Source of the DNA: Carex sylvatica | Taxonomy: Eukaryota > Streptophyta > Magnoliopsida > Poales > Cyperaceae | NCBI GenBank assembly: GCA_964058845.1 | Contig: CAXKVR010000157.1 | Coordinates: 124,001 to 188,000 of the forward strand | Reading direction: 5' to 3' | Length of the DNA: 64,000 bases | Shown here: in pieces, positions 31,800-43,949 of the stretch | How positions within the stretch are numbered: the stretch's first letter is position 1 | How the letters are laid out: every line of letters starts with the position of its first letter | The notes under the pieces: model-generated | Databases searched by the model: none | Seen by the model: only the letters and a program-made list of their open reading frames with translations | Told to the model about the DNA's origin: nothing | Program-made: the position numbers and the translations under genes

Positions 31800-34700
31800 T
31801 GGGCAAAAGATATCCATCAAGTCCTATCTTATCACATAACTTAACTAGATCTATTGAGCTAAGTCCTTTGCTGAGGCATTCAGCTACTTGATCTCCAGTA
31901 GCTACATGACTCAGCTCCAATAGTCCACTATTCAGCTTTTCATTTATGAAGAACCTATCGATCTCCACATGCTTGGTTCTGTCATGCTGCACATGATTGT
32001 TGGCAATTCTGATCGTTGACTTGCTATCGTACCACAACTTCATTGGAGCTCCTTGGTCCACCTTGAGCTCTTCCAATAATCTCTTCAGCCACAGCATCTC
32101 GGTAACTCCTAATGCCATGACCATATACTCAACTTCTGTCGTCGATCTCGCAACAACCGACTGCTTCTTGCTCTTCCAAGAGACCAAGTTGCCTCTTACA
32201 AACATGCAGTAGCCAGATGTGGGCTTCCTGTCATCGGCCCAACTAGCCCAGTCAGAGTCACAATAGCCCACAATGTTAAAGTGCCCATTATGCCTTGAAA
32301 TCAAGCACTTCCTTGGTGCACTCTTCAGGTACCTCAGAATATGACACTGCGTCTATATGACCCTTCCTAGGGTCATGCATGTAGCGGCTCACCATGCTCA
32401 CTGCAAATGAGATACCGGAATGAGTATGACTCAGATATATCAATCTGTCTACTAGTCTCTGGTACCTCTCACGATCAACATATTCTCCTGCCTCTACACT
32501 CATCTTGGCATTTTGATTAATTGGAGCAACTGCAGGCCTACACCTCAACAAACATGTCTCTATGAGTAAGTCTAGGACATACTTTCTTTGAGATAGAACA
32601 ATCCCCTCTGCTCCACGAGCCACCTCAATTCCAAGGAAGTACCTAAGCTATCCCAGATCCTTCACCTCGAATTTCTTCTCCAATTTCACCTTCAAATGTG
32701 CAATTTTCCCCTCATCATCCCCGGTAATGATCATATCATCGACATACACAGCCAGCACAGTAATGTGACCATCATGTTGTAAAAAAAACACTGTATGGTT
32801 GGCATTGATCTGCTGATAGCCCATGCCTACCATAGCCTTCCTGAACCTATCAAATCAGGCCCGAGAGGACTGCTTCAACCCATAAAGTGACTTCTTAAGC
32901 CTGCACACCTTATCCACTGTCTGGTTTGTGCCAAATCCTGGTGGAACCTTCATGTACACCTCCTCCAACAAATCACCATGAAGAAATGCATTCTTCACGT
33001 CGAGTTGGTGTAACTACCATCCACCATTTACTGCTAGGAAAACCAGTGTTCTCATTGTGCTCATCTTCACCACGGGTGCAAAAGTCTCATCATAGTCAAT
33101 ACCATAGGTCTGATTGTACCCCTTTGCTACCAACCAAGCCTTGTAATGCTCAATTAGGCCCTCTGGATTCTGTTTCACTATGAATACCCACTTGCATCGA
33201 ATAGCCTTCTTTCCTGGTGGTAGTAACACAAGTTCCCAAGTGTTGTTCTTATCGAGGGCACCGAGCTCTTCTAGCATGACTGCTTTCCACTTTAGATCCC
33301 CCTTAGAAATCTGCCAACACTTAGGGATAGAAACAGTGTCTAATGATGCAATAAATGCTCCATGTACCTGTGATATGTGTGAGAAGAGACAAACTGGGCA
33401 ATCTCATGTAAGAAACCATATCGGTCAGGAGAAATGATCACATTCTCACGAGGAATCCTTTTTACATATAAGGGAGAGGAGTAGAGAGATAAATCATATC
33501 ACCTGCGTATTCTGAGTCTGAGATGGATGGCGTAAGTATCTCAACAGTTGGAGTAGGTAGGGACTTGGCACAGGTGGTACTGTAGGCACAGCTCCCTAAT
33601 TCTTCTTCTTTCTCCTTACATACACCTCACGGTATCTTGACTCCCCCTAAGCCTGAGTTCTACCACCTTCACCTTCAGGTTCATTCCTCTCAAATTTTGA
33701 CTCAACCACATTCGAATTCTCCCTTTCCGGCTCAACCCTAGCCGAATCCTCACGTGGGCAAGAAATACCACCCACACTCACCATCCTCCTCTCACTATCA
33801 CTGCTACTCTCCTCCTCTTGCCTCATATCTCCTGTATCGAGCGAGTCTCTAAATGGTGATGTCACCTCTGAGGACTAGTATGGTTTGAGCTCGCGAAATG
33901 TAACATCCATATTCACAAACAGTCTCCTCTCCACCGGGCTCCAGCACACATACCCATTTTGAGTAGCTGAGTACCCCACAAAGACACACTTCACGGGCCT
34001 TGGATCCAGTTTTCCCACATTTGGTTTGTTGTCCTACACGAAGCACACACAAACAAAGTTTTTGGAGGAAGAATATCTTCATTCTTACCTTTCAGCATCT
34101 TTATCGGGGACTTCCAATCCGATACCCACGAAGATATCCTGTTAATCAAATAAGCTGTTATCAGAACTGCTTGCTCCCATAAGTACTTTGGGACTTTCAT
34201 CGAAATTATCATTCTCCAAGTTACCTCAAGGAAATGTATGTTCTTCCATTCTGCTATCCCATTCGGCTCTGGTGTGTATGGACACATGGTTTGATATTAT
34301 ATTCCCTGGGATGATAAGTACTCTCCAAACATCCTATTGGTGTACTCTGTTTCATTGTCAAACCTCAACACCTTAACAACTGTACCGTATTGAGTCTGAA
34401 CCCCTTTGTGGAAGTCCCTGAAGCAAGCAAACGCATCACTGTTGTTTTTCATCAGATAAATCCAAGTCACGCGAGAAAAATAATCGATAAAAAAGAAAAA
34501 ATATCTGAACCCATTCATGGTAGTCGTAAGACAAGGTCCCCATACGTCTGAGTGAACCAAATCAAAAACACCAGAACTCCTACCACCATAAATAACAGAG
34601 CCCCTGGTATGCTTGCCAAACTCACACGCATCACACACCAGTTTTTCCTTGTTATCCTTTTCAAACAAAGGCGAATATAGCCTACTCAAAACGGGAAAGG

Positions 34701-35475
34701 AATGATGACCCAAGCGCCTATGATAGAGCAGCAACAAGTCATCCACACTCCTCCAGCTCCCTCTATAATGGATAAAAGGGTTGAGTCCATACCCTCCCTA
34801 TCCATGTACCACAAGCCGCTGTGCCATGTACCAGTCCCAAGTAGCTTGCTTGTCCCTTTTTCTTGAAAGATCACATTGGGAATATCAAATAGAACGACAC
34901 ATTTTAGTTGTATTATATTGGAACTTATGGATAAGAGATTCACCGGAAAAGAAGGAGCATGCAATATATTAGACAGAGCCAAAGTGTTTGTACATTTCAC
35001 AGTTCCCTTACCAACTATGGGATGGACTGTACCATCTGCTGTCTGAATGCTCTCTGGGACTGCTAGGTGAGTATATGTAGAAAACTTTCCAGCATCACCA
35101 GTCACATGGCGAGATGCACTAGAATCGACTATCCAATCTGGTGATCTAGTTGTGGATATAGAGGCAGGAGTAAGTGTATCACAAGCACCTGTGGCTGAGT
35201 GAGCAAAAGAAACAAAGTTACCCCTAGAACCAGATGAGGTAGATGCATCATCTCTCACACCCTTTCCATCACCTGTTGATTTCTGTTTCCTCTTCAGTAA
35301 CTCGTGATCCTCATCGATAAAGACCACAGTCTCCACACTATCGCCCTCTACTACCATCATATTTGCCGGTTAGCCTCCTCTTCCACCTCTCCTACTACCT
35401 CAGCCACGACCACGGCCTCCAGACTGTCCCCTTCCACTTGCATCTCACTCCTTAGGTGGCTTAGGACAAGTCTGT
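31800..35475 (-). pseudogene. Copia pol: protease, integrase, reverse transcriptase, RNase H (broken)
   Basis: In order on the minus strand: the end of the gag zinc knuckle (TCPKPPKE, next to 35475); protease with WIVDSSASRHVTG (about 35140), where the usual DSGA is DSSA; the GAG-pre-integrase zinc site RRLGHH..CDACEFGKH (about 34700-34610); the integrase core FDLVHSDVWG and, after a frame change, PNGIAEWKN (about 34270); reverse transcriptase with [26 protein letters not shown] (about 33110) and the catalytic YVDD in LAVYVDDMIITGDD (about 32740); RNase H with GYCDSDWASW (about 32270), RSTTEVEYM and RTKHVEIDRFF. Stops and frameshifts separate these blocks, so no full polyprotein is made. The lineage within copia was not resolved. 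Confidence 0.88.
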
Positions 35476-37021
35476 TGATAAGCCAAATTTATATCTATTA
35501 TTGGATAGAGTTCTACTTCATAAATTGCACCAAATTCCTTGTTTTTAGCTTAATTATAGTACAAGTATACCCAAGAAATATGTTACTGCTTTCAAGTTGT
35601 TTTAATTACAGAAAAACAAGCACAAAAAGCCCAAACAGAGGAAAATCACGGCCAAGCCCACGGCCAGCCAGGCCGTATTTCCAGCCGTGAAGAAAACAGC
35701 CCAATCAGAGGAAAATCACGGCCAGCCAAACGGCCAGCAGGCCATGTTCCTGGCCATGTAAAATGGGCTGGAAAGTTATTTTTGGAAGATGTATAACTGG
35801 CAAGTTAGTGGACGCCAAAAATAGATCCCCTGAGTCACCAGGAGCGTAGGATAATCATGAAAAACACCTGGGAGTTATAATTGATTGCCAAGTTAATGGA
35901 TGCCAAATATAGATCCTATGTCTAATCTGATGCATATGGAGGCTATATAAAGACACCCAAAGATAGATCTCATATATCATTTCTCTCCACATACACATCC
36001 AGATAGCAATCCATTAAAGGAGAAGAAGGGCTAAGCAACAAGAAGGCAGAAATTCTGAAGACTAGGGTTTACTCTTTTCTTTCATTTTTCTAAATCCGTT
36101 TACTTAGGTTTTATTTCAATCATGCTTGTTAACTCAGCCATGAGAGAGTAGATTCCTCTCTAGGGGCTGAGGTTGTACTTGAACTTAGTTTAATGAAGTA
36201 GTTTATTTGGTTATTCCTCTTGATTATGATTGTTGTTGAGATTGTTTATTTCTGTTATTTTAATTAGTTCTAGTAATTGCATAATCTGTGTATTTGATTG
36301 GAAACGTCCCTTTTAGGTCTTATGACTTAAATTTGCTAGGATCAAGAATTGAGAATACCTTACTATGTGCTAGAATTTAACTTAGGGTTTAGAATTGAAC
36401 ATACCATTCTCTTCTCAAATCTAGAACCACAGAAATAAAGGGTTAGGATAAGGTGATGTACTTAATTGAGAAACCCTAAAACCTAACTTGGGCACCTAGA
36501 GTAGATTAATTGCTGGTTAATTGATAGGTTTTATGTAATTGTTAAATATCCCAATTAGGTTGTGACAGCCCTAAATTAGAGGAACGTTAGCTCATAGAGC
36601 CAAAACAATTGTATCAACATCTAGTCAAAATAGGCTAACTTACATCGTAGGTCAGAAACCCAATCTATGCAACATGAATTCAAAAACCAAATAACTACAG
36701 AATTAACTAAGGAATAGTGAAACCAATAGCCCCTAGACTTCCCCAATATTGAATTACATCTGAAGTTCACTTGCTTTTGTTACGAATCTTAGATTTTCTT
36801 AAAAAACGAAATTACATCAAACCCCCCTTTTTACTTTTATTGTTCAATGTTAAAAGTAGTTTACTTTAGTAAAAATTAGTATTTCCTACTTCCCTTTGGA
36901 TCGATACCTGAAATACTACTTTGATATAATTGTACACTTGCAATTTGACTCAAAAGTATTAAAGGTTAAAAAGTACAGCTTGCTGTACTGAAACTTTTAA
37001 GCGTACACTTTACGCGCATCA
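35476..37021 (+). repeat. Gypsy 5' LTR
   Basis: 1546 bp. A word cluster of ACGGCC / GGCCGT lies at 35646-35760 and a TATA-like gaggctatataaag at about 35939-35952. The right end carries ggatcgatacctga and a tacagcttgctgta palindrome, both shared with the solo LTR at 61726-63194. Confidence 0.9.
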
Positions 37022-37027
37022 AGTTTT

Positions 37028-37044
37028 TGGCGCCGTTGCCGGGG
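37028..37044 (+). promoter_or_regulatory. Primer binding site, tRNA-Asp type
   Basis: tggcgccgttgccgggg lies 6 bp after the 5' LTR and is complementary to the 3' end of plant tRNA-Asp over 17 of its last 18 bases. Confidence 0.85.
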
Positions 37045-37362
37045 TACTAGGCTAGATACTAGTTTTTATTTTAGGAAAGTACTTTTAATTATTTGTTTCC
37101 TTATTTACCTGCTTTCAAAAAAAAAAAAAAAAAAAAAAAATTTGTTTTTTTTTTACGGCTAGTAGGCCGTGAGTCTGGCCGTGTAAACCAATTTTCCTTA
37201 CTTTATTTTTTATTTTTATTTTTTATTTTTTTTACCTGTTATCTCTTTTCACTCAATCTTCTTCTCCCTTTCTCAGATTTTGAAGCGCTGGCACCACAGA
37301 CAAGAAGCCAAACTTTGAAGCTCAAAGACAAAGCGAAATCTTGTCCTCCCCCATCTCCACAG

Positions 37363-40176
37363 ATGGCTTTCGACGGACAACTTGGAATGCCGCGCTTGGA
37401 CGAAGAAGACCTTGACCTTACTAATCTCGGTGTACCTATCAACAATCCACGCCACAATCCAATCGATCCACCTCGCAACAATCTAGTTCATCCACAAAAC
37501 CCACCACCTAACAATCAGCCAATCCTCAACAATAATCCGCTCTATGACGCAAATAATCAAGTTCATCCACCGAATCCTCCCCCCCAAGGGCAGCAAGTTC
37601 ATCCACATAATCCAAACGACCGCCGCCCCATTCGGGATTTCGTAAATCGAATGCAGCCGGGTCAGCAATTTGGTTATATCGCTCATGGAGGAACAAACCC
37701 TAATTTGAAGCCTACCTTGATACATCTATTAGGACAGAACAGGTTTGGGGGGAGGTTGAATGAAGATCCGCACCAACATCTTGCCACATTCGAAGAGCAT
37801 TGTGCAACATTTGCAGGTAGAGGTGAGGAATTAGATGCTTTAAAACTGAACTGTTTTCACCTTTCTCTTACAGATGATGCAAGGACATGGCTACGATTGT
37901 TGAATCCAGCCATGGCGCGAACATGGCAGGATGTGCAAGGGTTATTCTTGGGCAAGTATTTCCCACCATCCAAGACGCAACACTTTAGACAGAAGATCAC
38001 AACTTTCAAACAAGGAGAAAACGAATCCCTAAGTGAGGCGTATGACCGATGGCAAGAATTACTGCGCCTATGCCCAAATCACGGAATCGATGTATGGCTT
38101 CTATTCCAGTTCTTTTATGCAGGTTGCACATATGCCACAAAAGCACAACTAAACGCAGCTGCTGGAGGAAACATCGCGAATAGAGACTCGATAGAAACAA
38201 TGGAGTTGATAGAGGACATGGCAATCAGCCAGCGAGAATGGACATCTGCGAGAGATGCAAGGAACACCAACACCCCATCTGGCGTGCTCAAGGTGGATGA
38301 TATGACCGCCATGCAAGCCAAGATAGACTCTCTTCAGGTGACAATCAAACAACTGCAACAGGTAAAAGCTGTCCAAACTCCCCCTTGTGATATCTGCGGT
38401 AATAATGACCACATAACCACGACTTGCCAATTTTATACCATAGGGGAAAATCAGGTTGAACAAGTGAATGCTTTATTGTACAATGAAGGGGATAAAAGAA
38501 ATCTGCCACAATATCCCAATTACAATCAGCACAATTACAATAGACCATATCAGAACACTTACAACCAGAACCAAGGGAATGGCCAAATTTACCAAAATCG
38601 TCCATATCAAGGTCCAAATAACCAATATCAGAACCAGAATAGACAGAACCAAGCCCCATCACAAATGACCAAGATGGAAAAAATGATAGAAGATTTGGTA
38701 GAATCACAAAATAAATTTCTTACTAACCAAACAGAATTTTCCGATTCCTTGAGAAATTTGAATGATAGGGTTGACCTTCTGTCAACTAAAACAAAGTTGC
38801 TTGAGATCCAAGTGGCGCAGCAAGCTGCTTCATCCTCTCGCCCACAAGGACAGCTACCGGGCAAACCTGAAAACAACCCTAGGGAGCAAGCACACGCCAT
38901 TACACTCAGGAGTGGGATGAAGTATGATGGACCAGCTATGCCAACTGATGATACACCATCACCAACAACTGAAACGGAGCCAATTGCAACAATTCCAATT
39001 TCCGAACAAATAGAAGACCAATCTGAGAAACCACAAGACAAGGGTAAAGCTATTCCTACGAAGGTATCTAAATCTGAAAAATATGTACCTCCTCACAGGT
39101 TCATACCCTTTCCTCAAAGGTTAGCCAAAATCCAACTAGACCAAAAATATGCCAAATTCATTGAACACCTCAAGAAATTAAACATAACTATACCATTCAC
39201 TGAGGCAATTGCAAACATGCCTACATATGCCAAGTTTCTGAAAGAAATGCTTTCCAACAAAAAGAAACTTGAAGAGGTTGAAACAATCTCCCTAAATGCG
39301 CAATGTAGTGCGCTGTTCTTAACCAAATTACCTCCTAAACTCAAGGATCCAGGTAGTTTCACTATACCTTGCAAAATTGGGGAGACCGAATTTAATAGAT
39401 GTTTGTGTGACTTGGGGGCTAGCGTATGTTTAATGCCAAAAGCTGTTTATGAAAGGCTGGGTCTAGGTGAATTAAAACCAACAAGAATGTCGCTGCAATT
39501 AGCGGACAGATCTGTTAGGTATCCGTTGGGAATTATGGAAGATGCGATTGTTAAAATTGGTAAGTTTTTCATACCGGTAGATTTTGTTGTTGTAGAGATG
39601 GAAGAGGATACACAAACTCCCCTTCTATTGGGGCGTGATTTCCTAATCACAGCAGGTGCCAAAATTAATGTTCGAGATGGAAAGATTTCTTTCCAAGTTG
39701 GTGATGAAAAGGTTGAATTCAATGTGTTTAAATCTCTCCAATACCCATCTAATGAAAATGATTCTATATGCAGGGTAGATGTTTTAGAAACTATAATTGA
39801 TGAACATTTAGATAGGTTAATGGAAGGAGAACAACTGGATCAAATCCTGGAAGAAACTGAAGAAGAAACAGTGCTGGATGATGAAAACACAAAAACAGGA
39901 ATTTTACACGGCCAGGCCAGGCCGTGTATCTGGCCGTGTCAACCTCTGATGGACTCGATTTCTGCCGTTTCAGCATGCATGACGCCTGAACCTCCGAAGG
40001 TCGAACTAAAACCCTTGCCAACAACTCTCAGATACGAGTATCTCGGCCCAGATGAGACATACCCCATCATAATCAATGCCGCCCTGAACCAAGAGGAAAC
40101 CGACAAACCTCGAGAAAATCAACACAAAATGGGGCAATGGGGAGGCCGCCCTCCCGATCCTCCATCCAAGCGTTGA
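37363..40176 (+). CDS. Gypsy Gag-protease polyprotein (937 residues), ends before reverse transcriptase
   Basis: The likely start is ATG 37363 (MAFDGQLGMPRLDEEDLDL). An in-frame ATG at 37093 would add a poly-K and hydrophobic stretch made by the leader's A-run and is unlikely. The capsid region contains RFGGRLNEDPHQHLATFEEH, DDARTWLRLL, KYFPPSKTQHFRQKITTF and ESLSEAYDRWQELLRLCPNH. A zinc knuckle CDICGNNDHITTTC starts near residue 342, followed by an N/Q/Y-rich stretch. HAITLRSG marks the gag-protease joint. The aspartic protease has CDLGASVCLMP (about residue 683) and LLLGRDFLITAGAKINVRDG. The normal bridge to reverse transcriptase, PPKVELKPLPTTLRYEYLG, is present. The frame then leaves the family consensus at EETDKPRENQHK and ends in GGRPPDPPSKR. 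Gag packages element RNA and the protease matures it. The frame is fully open. Confidence 0.9.
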   Translation: MAFDGQLGMPRLDEEDLDLTNLGVPINNPRHNPIDPPRNNLVHPQNPPPNNQPILNNNPLYDANNQVHPPNPPPQGQQVHPHNPNDRRPIRDFVNRMQPGQQFGYIAHGGTNPNLKPTLIHLLGQNRFGGRLNEDPHQHLATFEEHCATFAGRGEELDALKLNCFHLSLTDDARTWLRLLNPAMARTWQDVQGLFLGKYFPPSKTQHFRQKITTFKQGENESLSEAYDRWQELLRLCPNHGIDVWLLFQFFYAGCTYATKAQLNAAAGGNIANRDSIETMELIEDMAISQREWTSARDARNTNTPSGVLKVDDMTAMQAKIDSLQVTIKQLQQVKAVQTPPCDICGNNDHITTTCQFYTIGENQVEQVNALLYNEGDKRNLPQYPNYNQHNYNRPYQNTYNQNQGNGQIYQNRPYQGPNNQYQNQNRQNQAPSQMTKMEKMIEDLVESQNKFLTNQTEFSDSLRNLNDRVDLLSTKTKLLEIQVAQQAASSSRPQGQLPGKPENNPREQAHAITLRSGMKYDGPAMPTDDTPSPTTETEPIATIPISEQIEDQSEKPQDKGKAIPTKVSKSEKYVPPHRFIPFPQRLAKIQLDQKYAKFIEHLKKLNITIPFTEAIANMPTYAKFLKEMLSNKKKLEEVETISLNAQCSALFLTKLPPKLKDPGSFTIPCKIGETEFNRCLCDLGASVCLMPKAVYERLGLGELKPTRMSLQLADRSVRYPLGIMEDAIVKIGKFFIPVDFVVVEMEEDTQTPLLLGRDFLITAGAKINVRDGKISFQVGDEKVEFNVFKSLQYPSNENDSICRVDVLETIIDEHLDRLMEGEQLDQILEETEEETVLDDENTKTGILHGQARPCIWPCQPLMDSISAVSACMTPEPPKVELKPLPTTLRYEYLGPDETYPIIINAALNQEETDKPRENQHKMGQWGGRPPDPPSKR

Positions 40177-41353
40177 GGCCGCATAGCACCACTACCACCT
40201 TTCGCCAATAGAGTAGTTCATGTTTCTCCCTATTTACTTTTGTTTATTTTTACGCATTGGGGACAATGCTTAATTTAAGCTTGGGGGATAGGAAGAAATT
40301 GTATCTTTACATGCATGTTTAATTATTTTTTTTAATTTAGGATTTATAACATTGAATTTTTACTTGACCATGAATAGAATTTGTGATTTGAAACTTAATT
40401 GCTTTAAATTATGGATTTGTCAAGATATTTTACAAGGTTATGAAAAATAGAGTCTTGCATAATTGGACTTAATTGTCTAATTAGGCATAAAGTATACAAT
40501 CATGTTTAATTTTTGTGTTAAAAGTTGGCAAAAACAAAAGTTTTGATAAATTTGAGTGATTGTCGAAAAATAAGAAATTTTAATGAGAATTTTAACGAGT
40601 TTTTAGGAATACCCTTGGAATAATTAGAAATAACCCCATAATTTGGCGAAAAACGTTGTGAAAATAAAGGTTTACGAAAATAAAAACTTAGGGATTTAAA
40701 TTTCTTTTCAAAATTGCGACTTATATACGGAAAATAAATTTAGAAAGATCGGGATATCCATGGGTATGATTTAATGCATATGGATGTGTGTATTCATGAT
40801 ATATGCAAATAAAAAAAAAAAAAATTTTGAAAGAAAGGAAAAGATGGAGATAAATAAGAGTACTGGCACAATAAATCCTACGGGATGCCTTTGAGCTCAT
40901 CTCCCAAAAATAATAATAAAAAAGGAGTACTAGCACAATCCCACGGGATGCCTTTGAGCTCGAAAAGTTTCTAAATTTTTTGCAAATATCAACACACGAA
41001 GTTTGCGACTTTCTAACCTAAGCTTGATCCAAGCTTGGGAGATTTTTAAAAGAATTTTCACAAATAAGAATGCATTTTTTGTAACAAATTTAGATAATCG
41101 AAGTTTACAAATTCTAAACCTTTAAGGAAATAAAAGTTAGAGTAATCGAATTATGATGTGAAGTATGATTAACCAAGGGTTGAACTTTAGATTTGTAGAA
41201 AATTTACATTGCAATTTTAAAATTTTGGCAAGCTCATACAAATTTTACAATTTAGAAATGTATACTTGATATATGGAGTTAAATTAGAGATTGAATTGTG
41301 TTCCAAGTTTAGATGTTGCTTGGGGACAAGCAAGGTTCAAGCTTGGGGGATTT
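40177..41353 (+). other. Gypsy 3' non-coding region with polypurine tracts
   Basis: No frame of note. At 40255-40290 'ggggacaatgc..aagcttgggggata' repeats the theme of the tract just before the 3' LTR (caagcttgggggatttt, 41338-41354). This is the usual 3' signature of Athila/Tat elements. 40855-40960 holds a duplicated 'cacgggatgcctttgagctc' segment. Confidence 0.7.
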
Positions 41354-42899
41354 TGATAAGCCAAATTTATATCTATTATTGGATAGAGTTCTACTTCATA
41401 AATTGCACCAAATTCCTTGTTTTTAGCTTAATTATAGTACAAGTATACCCAAGAAATATGTTACTGCTTTCAAGTTGTTTTAATTACAGAAAAACAAGCA
41501 CAAAGAGCCCAAACAGAGGAAAATCACGGCCAAGCCCACGGCCAGCCAGGCCGTATTTCCAGCCGTGAAGAAAACAGCCCAATCAGAGGAAAATCACGGC
41601 CAGCCAAACGGCCAGCAGGCCATGTTCCTGGCCGTGTAAAATGGGCTGGAAAGTTATTTTTGGAAGATGTATAACTGGCAAGTTAGTGGACGCCAAAAAT
41701 AGATCCCCTGAGTCACCAGGAGCGTAGGATAATCATGAAAAACACCTGGGAGTTATAATTGATTGCCAAGTTAATGGATGCCAAATATAGATCCTATGTC
41801 TAATCTGATGCATATGGAGGCTATATAAAGACACCCAAAGATAGATCTCATATATCATTTCTCTCCACATACACATCCAGATAGCAATCCATTAAAGGAG
41901 AAGAAGGGCTAAGCAACAAGAAGGCAGAAATTCTGAAAACTAGGGTTTACTCTTTTCTTTCATTTTTCTAAATCCGTTTACTTAGGTTTTATATCAATCA
42001 TGCTTGTTAACTCAGCCATGAGAGAGTAGATTCCTCTCTAGGGGCTGAGGTTGTACTTGAACTTAGTTTAATGAAGTAGTTTTTTTGGTTATTCCTCTTG
42101 ATTATGATTGTTGTTGAGATTGTTTATTTCTGTTATTTTAATTAGTTCTAGTAATTGCATAATCTGTGTATTTGATTGGAAACGTCCCTTTTAGGTCTTA
42201 TGACTTAAATTTGCTAGGATCAAGAATTGAGAATACCTTACTATGTGCTAGAATTTAACTTAGGGTTTAGAATTGAACATACCATTCTCTTCTCAAATCT
42301 AGAACCACAGAAATAAAGGGTTAGGATAAGGTGATGTACTTAATTGAGAAACCCTAAAACCTAACTTGGGCACCTAGAGTAGATTAATTGCTGGTTAATT
42401 GATAGGTTTTATGTAATTGTTAAATATCCCAATTAGGTTGTGACAGCCCTAAATTAGAGGAACGTTAGCTCATAGAGCCAAAACAATTGTATCAACATCT
42501 AGTCAAAATAGGCTAACTTACATCGTAGGTCAGAAACCCAATCTATGCAACATGAATTCAAAAACCAAATAACTACAGAATTAACTAAGGAATAGTGAAA
42601 CCAATAGCCCCTAGACTTCCCCAATATTGAATTACATCTGAAGTTCACTTGCTTTTGTTACGAATCTTAGATTTTCTTAAAAAACGAAATTACATCAAAC
42701 CCCCCTTTTTACTTTTATTGTTCAATGTTAAAAGTAGTTTACTTTAGTAAAAATTAGTATTTCCTACTTCCCTTTGGATCGATACCTGAAATACTACTTT
42801 GATATAATTGTGCACTTGCAATTTGACTGAAAAGTATTAAAGGTTAAAAAGTACAGCTTGCTGTACTTAAACTTTTAAGCGTACACTTGACGCGCATCA
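41354..42899 (+). repeat. Gypsy 3' LTR
   Basis: The same length and almost the same sequence as 35476-37021, for example one word reads ctggccgtgt here and ctggccatgt in the 5' copy. Confidence 0.9.
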
Positions 42900-42904
42900 T
42901 CTGT

Positions 42905-43290
42905 TTCAGGTGACCTACCTCACCGCAATTGTAACACCATTGAGTCTCGCCCTTGACCCCTGTGTTACCTAAGTTGGAGACCGCAAGTGCTGACTTCATC
43001 CTTGGAAGTCTTACTACCCCAACCTGTAACCTAATCCGGCTCTCCTCCTCAGTCAAGTATCACTCTAGATCCTTTACTTCTAGAGTGTGTTTTACCCAAC
43101 GTGACCAACTCAGATACATAGCTAGCCCATCAAGTTTCGTATCAATGGGTGACAACTCATCTTTCTGTGACCTCAGCTTGCTCTCACTAGTTGCCACACG
43201 GAAGACTCACATCAGGATCGAGACCTCATCAGGGCTAAGCTTTAACATGGCCTCAGTTTACGGATTCGTGCTTCCACCTATCACTCCCCT
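42905..43290 (-). pseudogene. Copia gag, C-terminal remnant with zinc knuckle
   Basis: On the minus strand: LRSQKDELSPIDTKLDGLAM, then QWCYNCGEVGHLK up to 42905, where the gypsy element is inserted. Across the insertion and its TSD the knuckle completes as CYNCGEVGHLKQTC, the CX2CX4HX4C pattern. A stop between LEVKDLE and YLTEEE and a short N-terminal part show decay. Confidence 0.75.
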
Positions 43291-43949
43291 TCTCTATTGA
43301 TCCGATTTAGATTCTCATGCACCGATCTAAGTCCAGTTCTTTCCTACTTCTCCCTTAGACCCGATCTTATACTCTCAAGATCGAGATCCACATTATCTCC
43401 CCCTCTCTTCTTCTTCTTCTTGACCCGATCTTGATCTATCTTATCAAGATTCGAGTCTAAATCCGATCGAAAACTAGATCCAAACCAGTTTTTTGGGTAT
43501 CGTGGGGTATAGGTCCCCTACGCCAGCCAAATCAACACAAAAAATACCTTTTAGTGGCCGGCCAACTCTAGAAGAAGAGAGAACTGTGGATGGTGGCTTG
43601 GTTCGGCCTTATGGCTTGGCTTGGGGAAAGAGAAGACCAAGCGACAGAAAAGAAGACCGAGCGGGAGAGGGAAACGGTCTATGTTGTACTTGACCGAGAA
43701 AGAGAGAAATTGCGAGAGAGAGAGGCCGCAGGAAAGAGAAGACTGCGGAAGAGGGAGAAGGGTCACAAGAGAGAGGGTGGCCGCGCGGCTATGTTATCTG
43801 AGGCGGAGGCGATGTCACCTAGGTGGAGGCGATCCGATCAGTGGCGGCGGTGGCGGCCGGAGACCAGTGGCGAATCTGGTGGCGGCTCTAGGGTTAGGGT
43901 TTCAAAAAATCAGAAAATTAAAAAAAATAGAAAAATAGCTCCGATATCA
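43291..43949 (-). other. Copia 5' untranslated/leader region with primer site
   Basis: Between the 5' LTR and the gag remnant. The primer site is next to the LTR (43938-43949). The rest is GC- and purine-rich (43640-43880). Open frames here on the plus strand have biased composition and no family match, so I do not call them genes. Confidence 0.6.

Larger units (their letters stand above)
35476..42899 (+). mobile_element. Ty3-gypsy (Athila/Tat-like) retrotransposon, gag-protease only, TSD TCTGT
   Basis: Two 1546-bp LTRs (35476-37021, 41354-42899) begin TGATAAGCC and end GCGCATCA. TCTGT flanks the element at 35471-35475 and 42900-42904. By eye the LTRs differ at about nine positions (roughly 0.6%), so the insertion is young. 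A tRNA-Asp primer site follows the 5' LTR and a purine tract precedes the 3' LTR. The single long gene covers gag and protease. Reverse transcriptase, RNase H and integrase are absent, so mobility would need another element's enzymes. It sits inside the copia gag zinc knuckle, opposite in direction. Confidence 0.93.

Noticed and set aside
37093..37362. N-terminal extension of the gag frame (poly-K, hydrophobic)
   Set aside because: It derives from an A-run and the T-rich leader; ATG 37363 starts the family-like protein.
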